A stretch of DNA of 64,000 nucleotides, taken from positions 1-64,000 of the forward strand of contig JAESRX010000008.1 in the NCBI GenBank assembly GCA_016764435.1, in the 5' to 3' direction. Of this stretch, positions 17,954 to 27,134 are shown piece after piece (within the stretch, counting starts at the first letter, position 1; every line of letters begins with the position of its first letter). The notes beneath the pieces were generated by a model, which saw nothing but the letters and a program-made list of their open reading frames with translations, was not told where the DNA came from and made no database searches. A program made the translations under genes and the position numbers. The stretch comes from Flavobacteriaceae bacterium (GTDB taxonomy: Bacteria > Bacteroidota > Bacteroidia > Flavobacteriales > Flavobacteriaceae).

Positions 17954-17987
17954 AAAAAGCATCCTTTAATTAGGATGCTTTTTTTTT
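17954..17987 (+). terminator. rpsT terminator
   Basis: Arms AAAAAGCATCCT and AGGATGCTTTTT surround a 6-base loop and are followed by a run of T. It lies 18 bases past the rpsT stop codon. Confidence 0.92.
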
Positions 17988-18009
17988 GCTCAATACTTAA
18001 GTAGAAGAC

Positions 18010-18051
18010 AAAAGAAAAGCGAAACAATTTTACTTGTTTCGCTTTTCTTTT
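18010..18051. terminator. Terminator of the FAD oxidoreductase gene
   Basis: Perfect 18-base arms (with core GAAAAGCGAAACAA) flank a 6-base loop and have A/T-rich ends. It ends the minus-strand gene at 18089-19648 and backs up the rpsT terminator on the plus strand. Confidence 0.85.
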
Positions 18052-18088
18052 ATTAATTGTTTCAATAGTTACTCCTCAATACTAATAG

Positions 18089-19648
18089 TTATTTTTTCAT
18101 CAAGGCAATGGCAGCTTCTGCACAGCGTTCACCGTCCATTGCAGCCGATACAATACCTCCTGCATAGCCACCACCTTCTCCACAAGGGAATAGACCTTCT
18201 ATCTCTGGATGCTCTAATTGTTCGGTTCTAGGAATACTTACGGGTGATGAGGTTCTAGACTCTACCCCGATAACATTGGCTTCAGCAGTGTAAAATCCAT
18301 GCATTTTATCGCCAAAGGCTTTAAATCCTTTACGAAGTCTACCTCCAATGGATTTAGGAAATAAAGAGTGTAATGGGGCCGATTTTAATCCTGGTTGATA
18401 TGATGTTTTATTCAAACTGTTGGAGAATTTACCTTCTACAAAGTCGGTTAATCGTTGTGCAGGGGCTGTTTGTGAACGTCCACCCGCATTAAATGCTAAT
18501 TTTTCAAAATCTTTTTGATATTCCAATCCTTTTAAGACTCCAAATGATTCGTATTTGAACAAATCTTTTTCGTGGTTGATCTCTACTACAATTCCAGAAT
18601 TCGCAAAATGATTGTTCCTTTTTGAGGGAGACATTCCATTTACAACGACTTCCCCATTGGCGGTTGCCGCCGGAACTATAAATCCTCCAGGACACATACA
18701 GAAAGAATAGACGCCACGTTGATTTACTTGCTGCACTAAACTGTAGGCTGCAGGTGGTAATAATTCATCTCTTTTTCCGTCACAGTGATATTGAACAGAG
18801 TCAATAATGGACTGTGGATGCTCCACTCGTACGCCCATAGCAAAAGATTTTGCTTTTAAAGCGATGTCTTTTTTATTTAAAAGGTAATAAATATCTCTGG
18901 CAGAATGTCCAGTGGCTAAAATAACGGCGTTTACCTTCATTTCCCGACCATCATTTAAAATAATAGATCGTATTTTATTGTCTTTGACCTCAAAATCGAC
19001 CATGCGACTGTTAAAATGAATCTCTCCACCATTTTTTAAAATGGTTTTTCTGATATTTTGAACTACTTGAGGTAGTTTATTGGTTCCAATATGTGGATGT
19101 GCATCTATTAAAATCTCCTCCGTAGCTCCATGATGCACAAAATTTTCAAAAACACGGCGCACATCGCCACGTTTTAAACTTCTCGTATATAATTTTCCGT
19201 CAGAATAAGTTCCTGCTCCTCCTTCTCCAAAACAATAATTGGAATCTTCATTCACATCGTGAAACTGGTTGATGGCACGTAAATCTCTTCGGCGTTCTTG
19301 TACGTTTTTTCCGCGTTCTAATACAATAGGTTTGTAACCTAACTCTAAACAGCGTAAGGCAGCAAACATTCCTGCAGGCCCGAAACCTATAATATGAACT
19401 TCCTTAGATGTAGTTACTTCTTTAAAATCAAAATCAAATTGTTGTACCGGAATTTCTTCCTCTAAATACACGGCTAATTTGTAATTGAAAAATATAACAG
19501 GCTTACGCGCATCTATAGATTTTCGCAATACCTTAATTCCGGTAATGTCCTTGGGGTCACAATCTATATAATGTGAGGCCTTTTTTATTAAAATACCTTC
19601 CTTTTTTGCATCGGTAAGTCGTATTCGTAGTTGAATCTCTCTAATCAT
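18089..19648 (-). CDS. FAD-dependent oxidoreductase, uncharacterised (COG2509-like)
   Basis: The 519-residue protein has an N-terminal domain of about 85 residues, then a Rossmann dinucleotide-binding motif IIGFGPAGMFAALRCLELG (about 92-110) followed by VLERG. Later it has GGAGTYSDGKLYTR (about 152-165), VILATGHSARD and a C-terminal GEGGGYAGGIVSAAMDGERCAEA (about 492-514), the usual FAD-closing motif. This pattern matches the widespread FAD-dependent dehydrogenases of unknown substrate (COG2509). It is cytoplasmic, with no signal peptide. I cannot name the reaction. Confidence 0.85.
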   Translation of the reverse strand: MIREIQLRIRLTDAKKEGILIKKASHYIDCDPKDITGIKVLRKSIDARKPVIFFNYKLAVYLEEEIPVQQFDFDFKEVTTSKEVHIIGFGPAGMFAALRCLELGYKPIVLERGKNVQERRRDLRAINQFHDVNEDSNYCFGEGGAGTYSDGKLYTRSLKRGDVRRVFENFVHHGATEEILIDAHPHIGTNKLPQVVQNIRKTILKNGGEIHFNSRMVDFEVKDNKIRSIILNDGREMKVNAVILATGHSARDIYYLLNKKDIALKAKSFAMGVRVEHPQSIIDSVQYHCDGKRDELLPPAAYSLVQQVNQRGVYSFCMCPGGFIVPAATANGEVVVNGMSPSKRNNHFANSGIVVEINHEKDLFKYESFGVLKGLEYQKDFEKLAFNAGGRSQTAPAQRLTDFVEGKFSNSLNKTSYQPGLKSAPLHSLFPKSIGGRLRKGFKAFGDKMHGFYTAEANVIGVESRTSSPVSIPRTEQLEHPEIEGLFPCGEGGGYAGGIVSAAMDGERCAEAAIALMKK

Positions 19649-19991
19649 GGGGCAAAAATAATCAATTTTTGAGGATTATACTACCGGTTTCTAAACTAGT
19701 GGTTTTGAATTTCTTTTTACGTTTCTCCTATGTAATAATTCTTCTAAATGTTACCTGTAAGGTGTTTTTGAGATACGTGATGCTTTGTAACGACAAAACC
19801 AAGGTGGATCCTTGGTTTTGTAGTGTGTTTAAGTGTTTATAAATAATAGGTGAAACAGGCCGTAATAGGACGATGTTTCCATAGGAATTCAATAAAAAAG
19901 GAATTGCTAATAAGAGTTGACGTTGGAAGAAAAAGTTCAGAGACCTCTAATTAATTCTATTTAAACACCTCATTTCTAAATATAGTTACTG
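19649..19991. other. Intergenic region
   Basis: This 343-base gap lies between manA and the FAD oxidoreductase gene, both on the minus strand. It contains the hairpin at 19793-19821 and otherwise nothing I can support. The promoter for the FAD gene should lie here, but no clear TAnnTTTG box was found. Confidence 0.5.
19793..19821 (-). terminator. Possible manA terminator hairpin
   Basis: Perfect 12-base arms (ACAAAACCAAGG and complement) flank a 5-base loop. It lies about 170 bases past the manA stop and lacks a clean U-tract, so the terminator role is tentative. Confidence 0.4.
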
Positions 19992-20972
19992 TTATTTTAT
20001 ATACGCTTCTAATAATTCAGAATATACGGTAGATTTTAGTTGGTACGATTTTAAACTTGCTGGTATTAAAATAGTTTCTCCTTTTAAGATTGTTTCAGAT
20101 TGGTTCTCACCAAAATGAATACTTGTTTCTCCTTCCACACACATATAGATTACAAATGAATCTCTGTCCTTATTCTCAATAGATAATTCTCCATCGACCG
20201 CAACCATATTTGTAGTGAAATATTCACAATCTACCATTGGAGATGACGCATTTACCACAGTATCATAATCGGTGGTGTACTTTTCTGAAGCTTTATAATC
20301 AATGGCATCCAAGGCCATTTCTGTATGTAATTCACGTCCATTTCCTTGATCATCCACTCGGTCCCAATCGTAGATACGGTAGGTAATATCACTGGTTTGT
20401 TGAATTTCGGCTAGTAAAACTCCTGCGCCAATAGCATGGATACGTCCCGTGGGGATAAAATAACAAGCCCCTTTTTTTACTTTTTCTTGGTTCATTATTT
20501 CCATCAATTTCTTGCTTTCTAAATGTTCCACATAGGATTCTTTACTGACGTCTTTATTAAATCCAACGATTAAATCTCCATAATCCTCGGCTTGCATTAC
20601 ATACCACATCTCCGTTTTTCCAAATGAATTATGACGCTCTTTTGCCAAGACATCATCTGGATGGACTTGAATACTTAAGGCCTCTTTAGCATCTATAAAT
20701 TTGATGAGTAAGGGGAAATTATTTCCGAATTTTTGATATACTTTTTCTCCGACTAAGTCTCCTTTATAAGTTGTTAAAATCTCTTGTAGGTTTAGCCCTT
20801 TTAAAACGCCATTTGTTACTACAGAAATATTTCCATTTACGTCTGATATCTCCCAGCTTTCGCCAATGTCATCTCGGGTAGATTTTTTATTGAATAATGC
20901 TTTTAATTTGTCACCTCCCCAAATTTTATCTTTTAAAATTGGCTCGAATTTTATAGGGTAATTTGTGTTCAT
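19992..20972 (-). CDS. manA: Mannose-6-phosphate isomerase, class I
   Basis: The zinc enzyme interconverts mannose 6-phosphate and fructose 6-phosphate. The 326-residue protein is of the short Bacillus-like type I PMI group. It has a cupin fold with IQVHPDD (about 100-106, metal ligands), KTEMWYVM (about 118-125), a glutamate/histidine-containing segment YFIPTGRIHAIGAGVLLAEIQQTSD (split over 166-190), and an arginine near IYDWDR. It acts in the cytosol in mannose use or GDP-mannose supply. It could also serve mannose released by the GH130 of the distant sugar locus, but nothing in the sequence links them. Confidence 0.92.
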   Translation of the reverse strand: MNTNYPIKFEPILKDKIWGGDKLKALFNKKSTRDDIGESWEISDVNGNISVVTNGVLKGLNLQEILTTYKGDLVGEKVYQKFGNNFPLLIKFIDAKEALSIQVHPDDVLAKERHNSFGKTEMWYVMQAEDYGDLIVGFNKDVSKESYVEHLESKKLMEIMNQEKVKKGACYFIPTGRIHAIGAGVLLAEIQQTSDITYRIYDWDRVDDQGNGRELHTEMALDAIDYKASEKYTTDYDTVVNASSPMVDCEYFTTNMVAVDGELSIENKDRDSFVIYMCVEGETSIHFGENQSETILKGETILIPASLKSYQLKSTVYSELLEAYIK

Positions 20973-21950
20973 ATTTCTTTGTTATTCGTTACTGTTTTTC
21001 TTTTTCTATAGCGCTCTAAGGGATGGAAAAAAACTTATTATTTTTGAGTTTACAAGCTGTATTTTAGTTGTTTTTTATGCGGTTATTTTATTTTTAAGCT
21101 CCACTATTTATGGAGGGTTTGTTAAAAACAAGTAGCATAAAAATCAAGTTAAACCATTGGTTTTGTTAGGTGTTTTAAGTTCTTACATGTAATGTGTAAA
21201 ACACGCGAGGACACGAAGGTATTGCAAAATTTCATGAGATAAAAGGAATATTGAATAAGAGTTGGATTCGTTTAAACGATTTGATAGTAGGTTTGTTTTT
21301 TTAGAGGTATCTGTGGTTATTGCGGAACGCAGGAAAAAGTATTAAGAGGGAGCTGTTCATACGGATATAACAGTAAAATCTATAGTATTTGATATGATAT
21401 TAAAATGTGTTTAAAGTGGTGAAATAATTATTTGGGACTGGAAAAGGTGAGTCCATAAATTTTGATACTAGCAATACAAAAATAACAATGGTGAAACTCG
21501 TATCTCTGGGTATTCCATAAAAAATGGAAGTCAAGAAAACTATGGGATGATTCGTTATATAGTAGCAATAAGATGGTATTGAAAATTAACTAAATGTGAT
21601 GCTATTAGTAATTTTCGTTTGCGAATGAATGTTTTGAGAGAAATAATTGAATCCATTGGGATAGATTTAGTTTTTCGTAACGTGATAGCAGTTGTTGAAG
21701 ATGTTGGATTCCGTGTGAATTCCTGTTGTACCAATGCTGTTTTAAAATAATCGTTTAGAAATAACATTAATTCTCCCTTGTTTTTTTATTGAATATATTT
21801 AGTTTAAGGGGGCTATCTACATATTTTCATGAATTTAGGATTGCCTAAGATCAAATGACAAATCCTCTTTTTTAGCTTAATAGCCCCTTGAAAAAAATAG
21901 TTGCCTTTGACTTCGTCAAGTGTCACATTAATTTTATGATAAATGTTTTG
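20973..21950. other. Gene-poor region, possibly decayed
   Basis: Almost 1 kb without a recognisable intact gene. From 21472 to 21750 one plus-strand frame is open for 92 codons apart from one TGA at 21580-21582, with protein-like composition (for example NYGMIRYIVAIRWY before the TGA and LREIIESIGIDLVFRNVI after it). I recognise no family, and the opposite strand also has a 70-codon open frame, so this may be chance. A nested inverted repeat occupies 21806-21889. The rest holds nothing I can support. Confidence 0.4.
21806..21889. repeat. Nested inverted repeat in non-coding DNA
   Basis: An outer stem (AAGGGGGCTAT at 21806-21816 with ATAGCCCCTT at 21880-21889, one G bulged) encloses an inner stem (AGGATT at 21837-21842 with AATCCT at 21861-21866). 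No T-tract follows on either strand, so it does not look like a simple terminator. It may be an RNA fold or a remnant of mobile DNA. Confidence 0.45.
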
Positions 21951-21979
21951 TTTGATATAAATAAAATAAACTAGTTTTG
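21951..21979 (+). promoter_or_regulatory. Promoter of the 102-residue protein gene and perhaps the bio cluster
   Basis: TTTG (21951-21954) and TAGTTTTG (21972-21979) are 17 bases apart. The start site would fall near 21984, only a few bases before the ATG at 21988, so the transcript would be nearly leaderless. Confidence 0.55.
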
Positions 21980-21987
21980 TCCGCGAA

Positions 21988-22296
21988 ATGAAATACCAAA
22001 AATACATAGTGTTCGATAGAGTTGTCTTTTCAAGATGGACTAGGAACGGCTATGCTTTATTTACAGTATTGAAAAAGGTGGTAAATATCGTTCGTTTGTC
22101 TTTTGATTTATGCGAATCGTCTCACAGTAAAAAGCAATCGGCGATCCGTTTATTTAATTTAGAGAAAAATGGAGGGATCAGCGAGGATGATTATGGAGAA
22201 AAAGCAGCCTTACATAAAATGCTGGAAACAGCTATATTGTTACAATTACTAAGGGTAAATAATTTAGGTTATTTAACCACTAAATATATGAACTAA
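21988..22296 (+). CDS. Small conserved-type protein of unknown function
   Basis: A 102-residue, basic protein with no signal peptide and no clear membrane segment. The N-terminal part (KYIVFDRVVFSRWTRNGYALFTVLKKVV) resembles, from memory, a class of small Bacteroidota proteins with a WSRKGYAxFxSL pattern often found next to TonB-dependent receptors for cofactors. I cannot assign a function. The C-terminal part (about 55-100) looks helical. It has its own promoter, is followed five bases later by a terminator-like hairpin, and lies immediately upstream of the biotin cluster, so a role linked to biotin regulation or uptake is possible but unproven. Confidence 0.6.
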   Translation: MKYQKYIVFDRVVFSRWTRNGYALFTVLKKVVNIVRLSFDLCESSHSKKQSAIRLFNLEKNGGISEDDYGEKAALHKMLETAILLQLLRVNNLGYLTTKYMN

Positions 22297-22300
22297 ACCT

Positions 22301-22340
22301 AGTCCGTATGCTACATCCTGTAGTATACGGACTTTTTTTT
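22301..22340 (+). terminator. Terminator or attenuator hairpin abutting bioB
   Basis: Arms AGTCCGTATGCTACA and TGTAGTATACGGACT (one G-U pair) with a 3-base loop are followed by eight T that run directly into the ATG at 22341. It has every feature of an intrinsic terminator. Placed between the small protein gene and bioB, it could be a read-through attenuator of the biotin operon. Confidence 0.85.
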
Positions 22341-23309
22341 ATGGAAATTATGATAGGATTATTAAAACAAAGAGTATTAAACGGAGAGTTATTAAGTTAC
22401 GAAGATGGATTATTATTGACGCAAGTCACTGATAAAGAGGCGTTGTATAAGGCTGCAGATGAGATCCGAGAACATTTCTGTGGAAATGTAATGGACTTAT
22501 GTTCCATTACCAATGCGAAGTCGGGTGCTTGTGCCATGGATTGTAAATGGTGTAGCCAGTCTAGACATTACGAAACAAAGGTAGATGAATATGAGATTGT
22601 AGATCTGAAAGATACCGTAAAAGAAGTAGTAGAAAATGCTAAAAAAGGGGTGAAACGTCATTCTTTAGTCACCAGTGGTAGACGTGTGAACAATAGAACT
22701 TTAGACAAGCTAATTCCTATTTACAAGGAGATAAAAAAGCAAACAGATATTAGTTTGTGTGCGTCTATGGGATTGATTAATAAAAAACAGTTGTCTCGTT
22801 TAAAAGATGAGGTAGGGATAGAACACTATCACTGTAACTTAGAAACAGCGCCTTCTTATTTTAAAGAATTAGTGACCACACATACCATTGACGAAAAAAT
22901 TGAGACGATAAAAATTGCTCAAAGCTTGAATATAAAAATTTGTTCTGGAGGTATAATCGGAATGGGTGAAAATATGGGGCATCGTGTAGAATTGGCAATA
23001 ATGTTACAAGAATTAGGGGTGCAGTCTATTCCTTTAAATTTATTAAATGCTGTGGAAGGAACGCCACTGGAAGGAACAGAAATGTTGTCAGAAGAAGAGA
23101 TTTTAACATCTATAGCTATGTTTAGATTTTTAAATCCAAAAGCTAATTTACGTTTTGCAGGTGGTCGTATGCAAATTAGAGAATTTCAGGATAAGGCTTT
23201 ACATGCTGGGATTAGTGCGGCATTAACAGGTGATTATTTAACGACCATTGGTTCTAATATTGACGAGGATATTAGAGATTTTAAAAATGCTGGTTTTACC
23301 ATAGATTAG
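22341..23309 (+). CDS. bioB: Biotin synthase
   Basis: BioB is a radical-SAM enzyme that inserts sulfur into dethiobiotin in the last step of biotin synthesis. The cluster motif CAMDCKWC (Cys64, Cys68, Cys71 counting from 22341) is preceded by DLCSITNAKSG, typical of BioB. Later motifs include HHYHCNLET-like EHYHCNLETAPSYF and GGIIGMGE. The length of 322 residues is normal. An upstream in-frame ATG at 22308 is rejected because the terminator hairpin would then be inside the gene. ATG 22341 or ATG 22350 is the likely start; neither has a visible ribosome-binding purine tract. The sequence looks closer to BioB of Bacteroidales than to the usual aerobic flavobacterial form, which is my impression only. 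Confidence 0.95.
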   Translation: MEIMIGLLKQRVLNGELLSYEDGLLLTQVTDKEALYKAADEIREHFCGNVMDLCSITNAKSGACAMDCKWCSQSRHYETKVDEYEIVDLKDTVKEVVENAKKGVKRHSLVTSGRRVNNRTLDKLIPIYKEIKKQTDISLCASMGLINKKQLSRLKDEVGIEHYHCNLETAPSYFKELVTTHTIDEKIETIKIAQSLNIKICSGGIIGMGENMGHRVELAIMLQELGVQSIPLNLLNAVEGTPLEGTEMLSEEEILTSIAMFRFLNPKANLRFAGGRMQIREFQDKALHAGISAALTGDYLTTIGSNIDEDIRDFKNAGFTID

Positions 23310-23312
23310 TCC

Positions 23313-24608
23313 ATGATGCAACTAGATAAATTAATAGCATTTGATAAAAAACATATTTGGCATCCCTATGCTTCGGCAACAAATCCAATGGATAACCTGT
23401 TGGTGAAAAGTGCGAAGGGTGTTTTTATTGAATTGGAAAATGGTCAAAAATTGATAGACGGAATGTCCTCTTGGTGGTCTGTTATTCACGGTTACAATCA
23501 CCCTGTTTTAAATAAGGCAATGCGTGATCAAATGGAGCAGATGGCCCATGTGATGTTTGGTGGATTGACACATAAACCGGCTATTGAATTAACAAAGAGA
23601 TTATTGCGTATTGTTCCAAAGGGATTAGCGCATGTTTTTTATAGTGATTCTGGATCGGTGGCGGTTGAGGTTGCTATGAAAATGGCTTTACAGTATTGGC
23701 ATGCCCAAGATAAGGGTGGTAAAAACACCTTTGTTACTGTAAAAAATGGATACCATGGGGATACTTGGCACGCGATGTCTGTCTGTGATCCAGATACAGG
23801 AATGCATCATATATTTAACAATAAACTAGCGATTCAGCATTTTTTACCTGCTCCTAAAACACGTTTTGAAGACGAGTTTGATGCAAGTGAAATGAAAGAA
23901 GTAGTTGCTTTCTTTGAGGAAAATCATAGGGATTTGGCGGGGTTTATTTTGGAACCAATTGTACAAGGGGCAGGTGGTATGCGTTTTTATCATCCGGAAT
24001 ATTTGAAAAGAGTAAAAGCCTTGTGCTTGCAATATAATGTCTTGTTAATAGTCGATGAAATTGCGACTGGTTTCGGACGTTCTGGCAAATTATTTGCCTG
24101 TGAATATTCGGGTATTACGCCAGATATTATGTGTTTAGGAAAGGCGATGACGGGTGGTTATATGTCTTTTGCAGCGACCCTGTGCACGGAAAATGTGGCC
24201 AAAGTGATCTCAAATGCGAGTCCTGGTGTTTTTATGCATGGTCCTACGTTTATGGGGAATCCAATGGCCTGTGCCGTGGCCTTGGAGAGTATCAATTTAT
24301 TATTGAAATCGGACTGGAAATTAACTGTTGCTAGAATTGAGAAACAATTAAAAAATCAATTGGGACCGTTAAAAAAGTTGGATGCCGTAAAGGACGTCCG
24401 TGTGTTAGGAGCCATAGGAGTGGTGGAGATGAAAGAAAATGTGGATATGAAAAAACTACAGGCTGAATTTCTAAGGCAAGGGATATGGATGCGTCCGTTT
24501 GGGAAATTAATCTATACCATGCCACCTTTTATTATTTCAGAGACTGAATTAACCCAGTTGTGTACAGGTATTTGTACGACTATTGAAACGGTATATGGAC
24601 AAAAATAA
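23313..24608 (+). CDS. bioA: Adenosylmethionine-8-amino-7-oxononanoate aminotransferase
   Basis: BioA converts 8-amino-7-oxononanoate to 7,8-diaminononanoate with SAM as amino donor and PLP as cofactor. The 431-residue class III aminotransferase has KHIWHPYA (about 14-21), [16 protein letters not shown] (about 49-64), the cofactor-site [12 protein letters not shown] (about 247-258) and the PLP lysine in [11 protein letters not shown] (about 270-280). It starts three bases after the bioB stop and overlaps bioF by 14 bases, indicating translational coupling. Confidence 0.96.
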   Translation: MMQLDKLIAFDKKHIWHPYASATNPMDNLLVKSAKGVFIELENGQKLIDGMSSWWSVIHGYNHPVLNKAMRDQMEQMAHVMFGGLTHKPAIELTKRLLRIVPKGLAHVFYSDSGSVAVEVAMKMALQYWHAQDKGGKNTFVTVKNGYHGDTWHAMSVCDPDTGMHHIFNNKLAIQHFLPAPKTRFEDEFDASEMKEVVAFFEENHRDLAGFILEPIVQGAGGMRFYHPEYLKRVKALCLQYNVLLIVDEIATGFGRSGKLFACEYSGITPDIMCLGKAMTGGYMSFAATLCTENVAKVISNASPGVFMHGPTFMGNPMACAVALESINLLLKSDWKLTVARIEKQLKNQLGPLKKLDAVKDVRVLGAIGVVEMKENVDMKKLQAEFLRQGIWMRPFGKLIYTMPPFIISETELTQLCTGICTTIETVYGQK

Positions 24609-25728
24609 TAATTTTCAGGATTGTTTAACCGCCTTAAAATCACAAGATAACTTGAGGTGTATCTCTTCAGATAAGTCGGAGTATACACTTGATTTAAGCA
24701 CGAATGATTATTTAGGACTTAGCAGTGATGTGAGATTGTATGATTCCTTTTTTAAAGAGCAAGAACATTGTCGTTTTCCGTTTAGTGCGAGTTCCTCTAG
24801 GTTATTATTAAAAAATGCGACAGGGCATCATAAGTTAGAACTGCTACTAGCGAGCAGTTACAATGCAGAAGCGTGTTTGGTTTTTAATAGTGGCTATCAA
24901 TGTAATATGGGGGTTATTTCGGCATTGGCTTCTGGAAATGATTTGATACTCGCGGACAAGTTCGTACATGCAAGTTGTATCGATGGAGCATTGTTAAGCA
25001 AGGCCAAGTTGATGCGGTATCAACATCTTAATTATGAACATTTAGAACAGCTATTACTTCGGTACAGAGGTGATTATGAAAATGTTTATATCATTACAGA
25101 AAGTGTTTTTAGTATGGATGGTGATGTGGCTGATTTAGAGAGATTAGTCCGTTTAAAACAGACCTATAAGGCGTTTTTGTATGTGGATGAAGCACATGCA
25201 GTGGGAGTGAGGGGACGTAATGGCCTGGGGTGTTTGGAAGCATCTGATTTGATTCACCAAGTCGATTTTATAGTCGGTGCATTTGGAAAAGCATTGGCTT
25301 CTGTAGGCGGCTTTATTATTTGCAGTGCTTTGATGAAATTGTTTTTAGTAAATCATGCACGTTCGTTTATGTATTCCACGGCTTTGCCTCCGATAAATAT
25401 TGCATGGACGCATTTTGTAGTAGAACGATTGCCTGATTTTAGAACACGGAGATTGACCTTAGAAAAAACATGCCTAGAATTTTCAAAGCGATTAGGAGTA
25501 CACACTCAAAGTAATATTATACCGTATATCGTAGGAAGTAATTCCGATGCGATTTCTTTGTCTAACAATTTAAAAAAACAAGGATTTAATGTGCTTCCCA
25601 TTAGAACCCCTACCGTACCAAAAAACACGGCGAGATTGCGATTTTCTCTGACGGCAGATCATCGCTTAAAAAGTTTAATTCCAATGATAGATATACTTAA
25701 AGATTATGAAGATAACATGGTTAAATAA
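24595..25728 (+). CDS. bioF: 8-amino-7-oxononanoate synthase
   Basis: BioF condenses pimeloyl-ACP with alanine, releasing CO2, in a PLP-dependent reaction. The ATG at 24595 is chosen over an in-frame TTG 12 bases earlier. The 377-residue protein shows LSTNDYLGL (about 29-37), [15 protein letters not shown] (about 97-111), [16 protein letters not shown] (about 197-212) and the PLP lysine in [13 protein letters not shown] (about 226-238), all typical of the alpha-oxoamine synthase family. It overlaps both bioA and bioG. Confidence 0.95.
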   Translation: MDKNNNFQDCLTALKSQDNLRCISSDKSEYTLDLSTNDYLGLSSDVRLYDSFFKEQEHCRFPFSASSSRLLLKNATGHHKLELLLASSYNAEACLVFNSGYQCNMGVISALASGNDLILADKFVHASCIDGALLSKAKLMRYQHLNYEHLEQLLLRYRGDYENVYIITESVFSMDGDVADLERLVRLKQTYKAFLYVDEAHAVGVRGRNGLGCLEASDLIHQVDFIVGAFGKALASVGGFIICSALMKLFLVNHARSFMYSTALPPINIAWTHFVVERLPDFRTRRLTLEKTCLEFSKRLGVHTQSNIIPYIVGSNSDAISLSNNLKKQGFNVLPIRTPTVPKNTARLRFSLTADHRLKSLIPMIDILKDYEDNMVK

Positions 25729-26362
25729 GGACGGTAATAACGATTGTATTTTGTTCTTTAACGGCTGGGGAATGGATGCATGTGTCATCAATCATTTAGA
25801 AACTAAAGGATATGATGTGTGTATGCTGAATGATTACAAAGCAATAGATTCTTTGAAAATAGAGGTGTCGGGCTATTCAAAAGTATATGTGGTCGCATGG
25901 TCTCTAGGCGTGTGGGCAGCGAGTTGTATCCTCGATAGTTTGGACCTGAATATAACGAAAGCCATTGCTATAAATGGAACACAAATGCCAGTGGATTTAA
26001 GCTGTGGAATTCCTCCATCAGTGTTTGAAAACACCTATGCTAATTGGGGTGAAACCAATAGGAATAGATTTAACAGGCGTGTTTTAGGAGGGAAAGTAGC
26101 CTTTGAATTAGATCAACATAAATTAGCCTCTCGAGATATCGAAGAGCAACAAGTGGAACTGGGAATTATTTTAGGCTTGGTCAAAGAGAAAAAAAACATC
26201 AATTTTTGTTTTGACACGGCTTTAATTGGACAAGACGATTTGATATTTTCCCCGACTAATCAATGGCGTTTTTGGAAAAGAAAGGCAATGGTGGTTGAAT
26301 TAAAACTACCGCATTACCCTTTTAATTATTTTAAAAATTGGCAACAAATTATAAGTATGTAG
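25706..26362 (+). CDS. bioG: Pimeloyl-ACP methyl ester esterase, BioG type
   Basis: The 218-residue alpha/beta hydrolase of the BioG (DUF452) family should remove the methyl ester from pimeloyl-ACP once the BioC-initiated chain is long enough. The N-terminus has LFFNGWGMD (about 16-24, oxyanion region), and the nucleophile is Ser66 in VVAWSLGVWAA. A late LPHYPFNYF segment near residue 200 holds the probable catalytic histidine. It overlaps bioF by 23 bases and is followed two bases later by bioC. That pairing supports BioG over an unrelated hydrolase. Confidence 0.9.
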   Translation: MKITWLNKDGNNDCILFFNGWGMDACVINHLETKGYDVCMLNDYKAIDSLKIEVSGYSKVYVVAWSLGVWAASCILDSLDLNITKAIAINGTQMPVDLSCGIPPSVFENTYANWGETNRNRFNRRVLGGKVAFELDQHKLASRDIEEQQVELGIILGLVKEKKNINFCFDTALIGQDDLIFSPTNQWRFWKRKAMVVELKLPHYPFNYFKNWQQIISM

Positions 26363-26363
26363 T

Positions 26364-27134
26364 ATGGATTGTACAGACAAAGAACTGGTAAAAAGATGTT
26401 TTAATAAGAATTTTGAAACCTATCATGAAAAAGCGGTAGTACAACAGGAAATAGCTTTAAAACTAACAGAAATGTTAAGAGCTTTAGGTGCGAAGTCTAT
26501 TCAGAATGTATTGGAAATAGGTTGTGGTACTGGTTTTTTAACCCAGCACATGCTTACTGATATAGGAGTGTCTCATTATTATTTAAATGATTTAGCGGAA
26601 GTTGCTTATTCTGAAAATGTGGCTTTGTTAAATGCAGGGAAGGAACAGAAATTTGTTCATGTCCCTGGAGATGCGGAGAAAATAAGCTTTCCTGAAAAGA
26701 TGGATGCCGTAGTTTCTACTTCTACCATTCAATGGTTTAATGAATTGCCTCTTTTTTTTAAAAAAGTAAATAAGGCTTTGAATCAAGAAGGACTTTTTGC
26801 CTTTAGTACTTTTGGTCCTCATAATTTTAAGGAAATTAAGGAAGTCTCTAAGATCGGTTTGAGCTATAAATCATTGTGTGAACTAGAGCAATTGTTAAGT
26901 CCATCATTTGAAATTTTAGAAGCGAAAGAGTGGTTGGTAGAAAAAGAGTTTTCAAATCCGATAGAAGTGTTGAGACATATGAAATTAACCGGAGTAACGG
27001 GGTTAAAGAAATCATTTTTCGGAAAAGAAAAATTACAAGCATTTATCAAAACATACCAAGCGCGTTTTTCAAATAAAGACCAATCTGTAAATTTGACTTA
27101 CAACCCAATCATCATTATAGCAAAAAAGAAATGA
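26364..27134 (+). CDS. bioC: Malonyl-ACP O-methyltransferase
   Basis: BioC methylates malonyl-ACP (or its CoA ester) with SAM, disguising it so that fatty acid synthase can build the pimeloyl chain of biotin. The 256-residue class I methyltransferase has FNKNFETYHEKAVVQQEIA (about 13-31), the SAM-binding motif VLEIGCGTGFLTQHM (about 46-60), LNDLA, and STSTIQWFNELPLFFKKV (about 113-130). These are typical of BioC. Its stop overlaps the bioD start (ATGA). Confidence 0.93.
   Translation: MDCTDKELVKRCFNKNFETYHEKAVVQQEIALKLTEMLRALGAKSIQNVLEIGCGTGFLTQHMLTDIGVSHYYLNDLAEVAYSENVALLNAGKEQKFVHVPGDAEKISFPEKMDAVVSTSTIQWFNELPLFFKKVNKALNQEGLFAFSTFGPHNFKEIKEVSKIGLSYKSLCELEQLLSPSFEILEAKEWLVEKEFSNPIEVLRHMKLTGVTGLKKSFFGKEKLQAFIKTYQARFSNKDQSVNLTYNPIIIIAKKK

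Noticed and set aside
22308-22340. Longer bioB starting at the ATG at 22308
   Set aside because: It would put a strong terminator hairpin with eight T inside the coding region, and the added residues match no BioB N-terminus.
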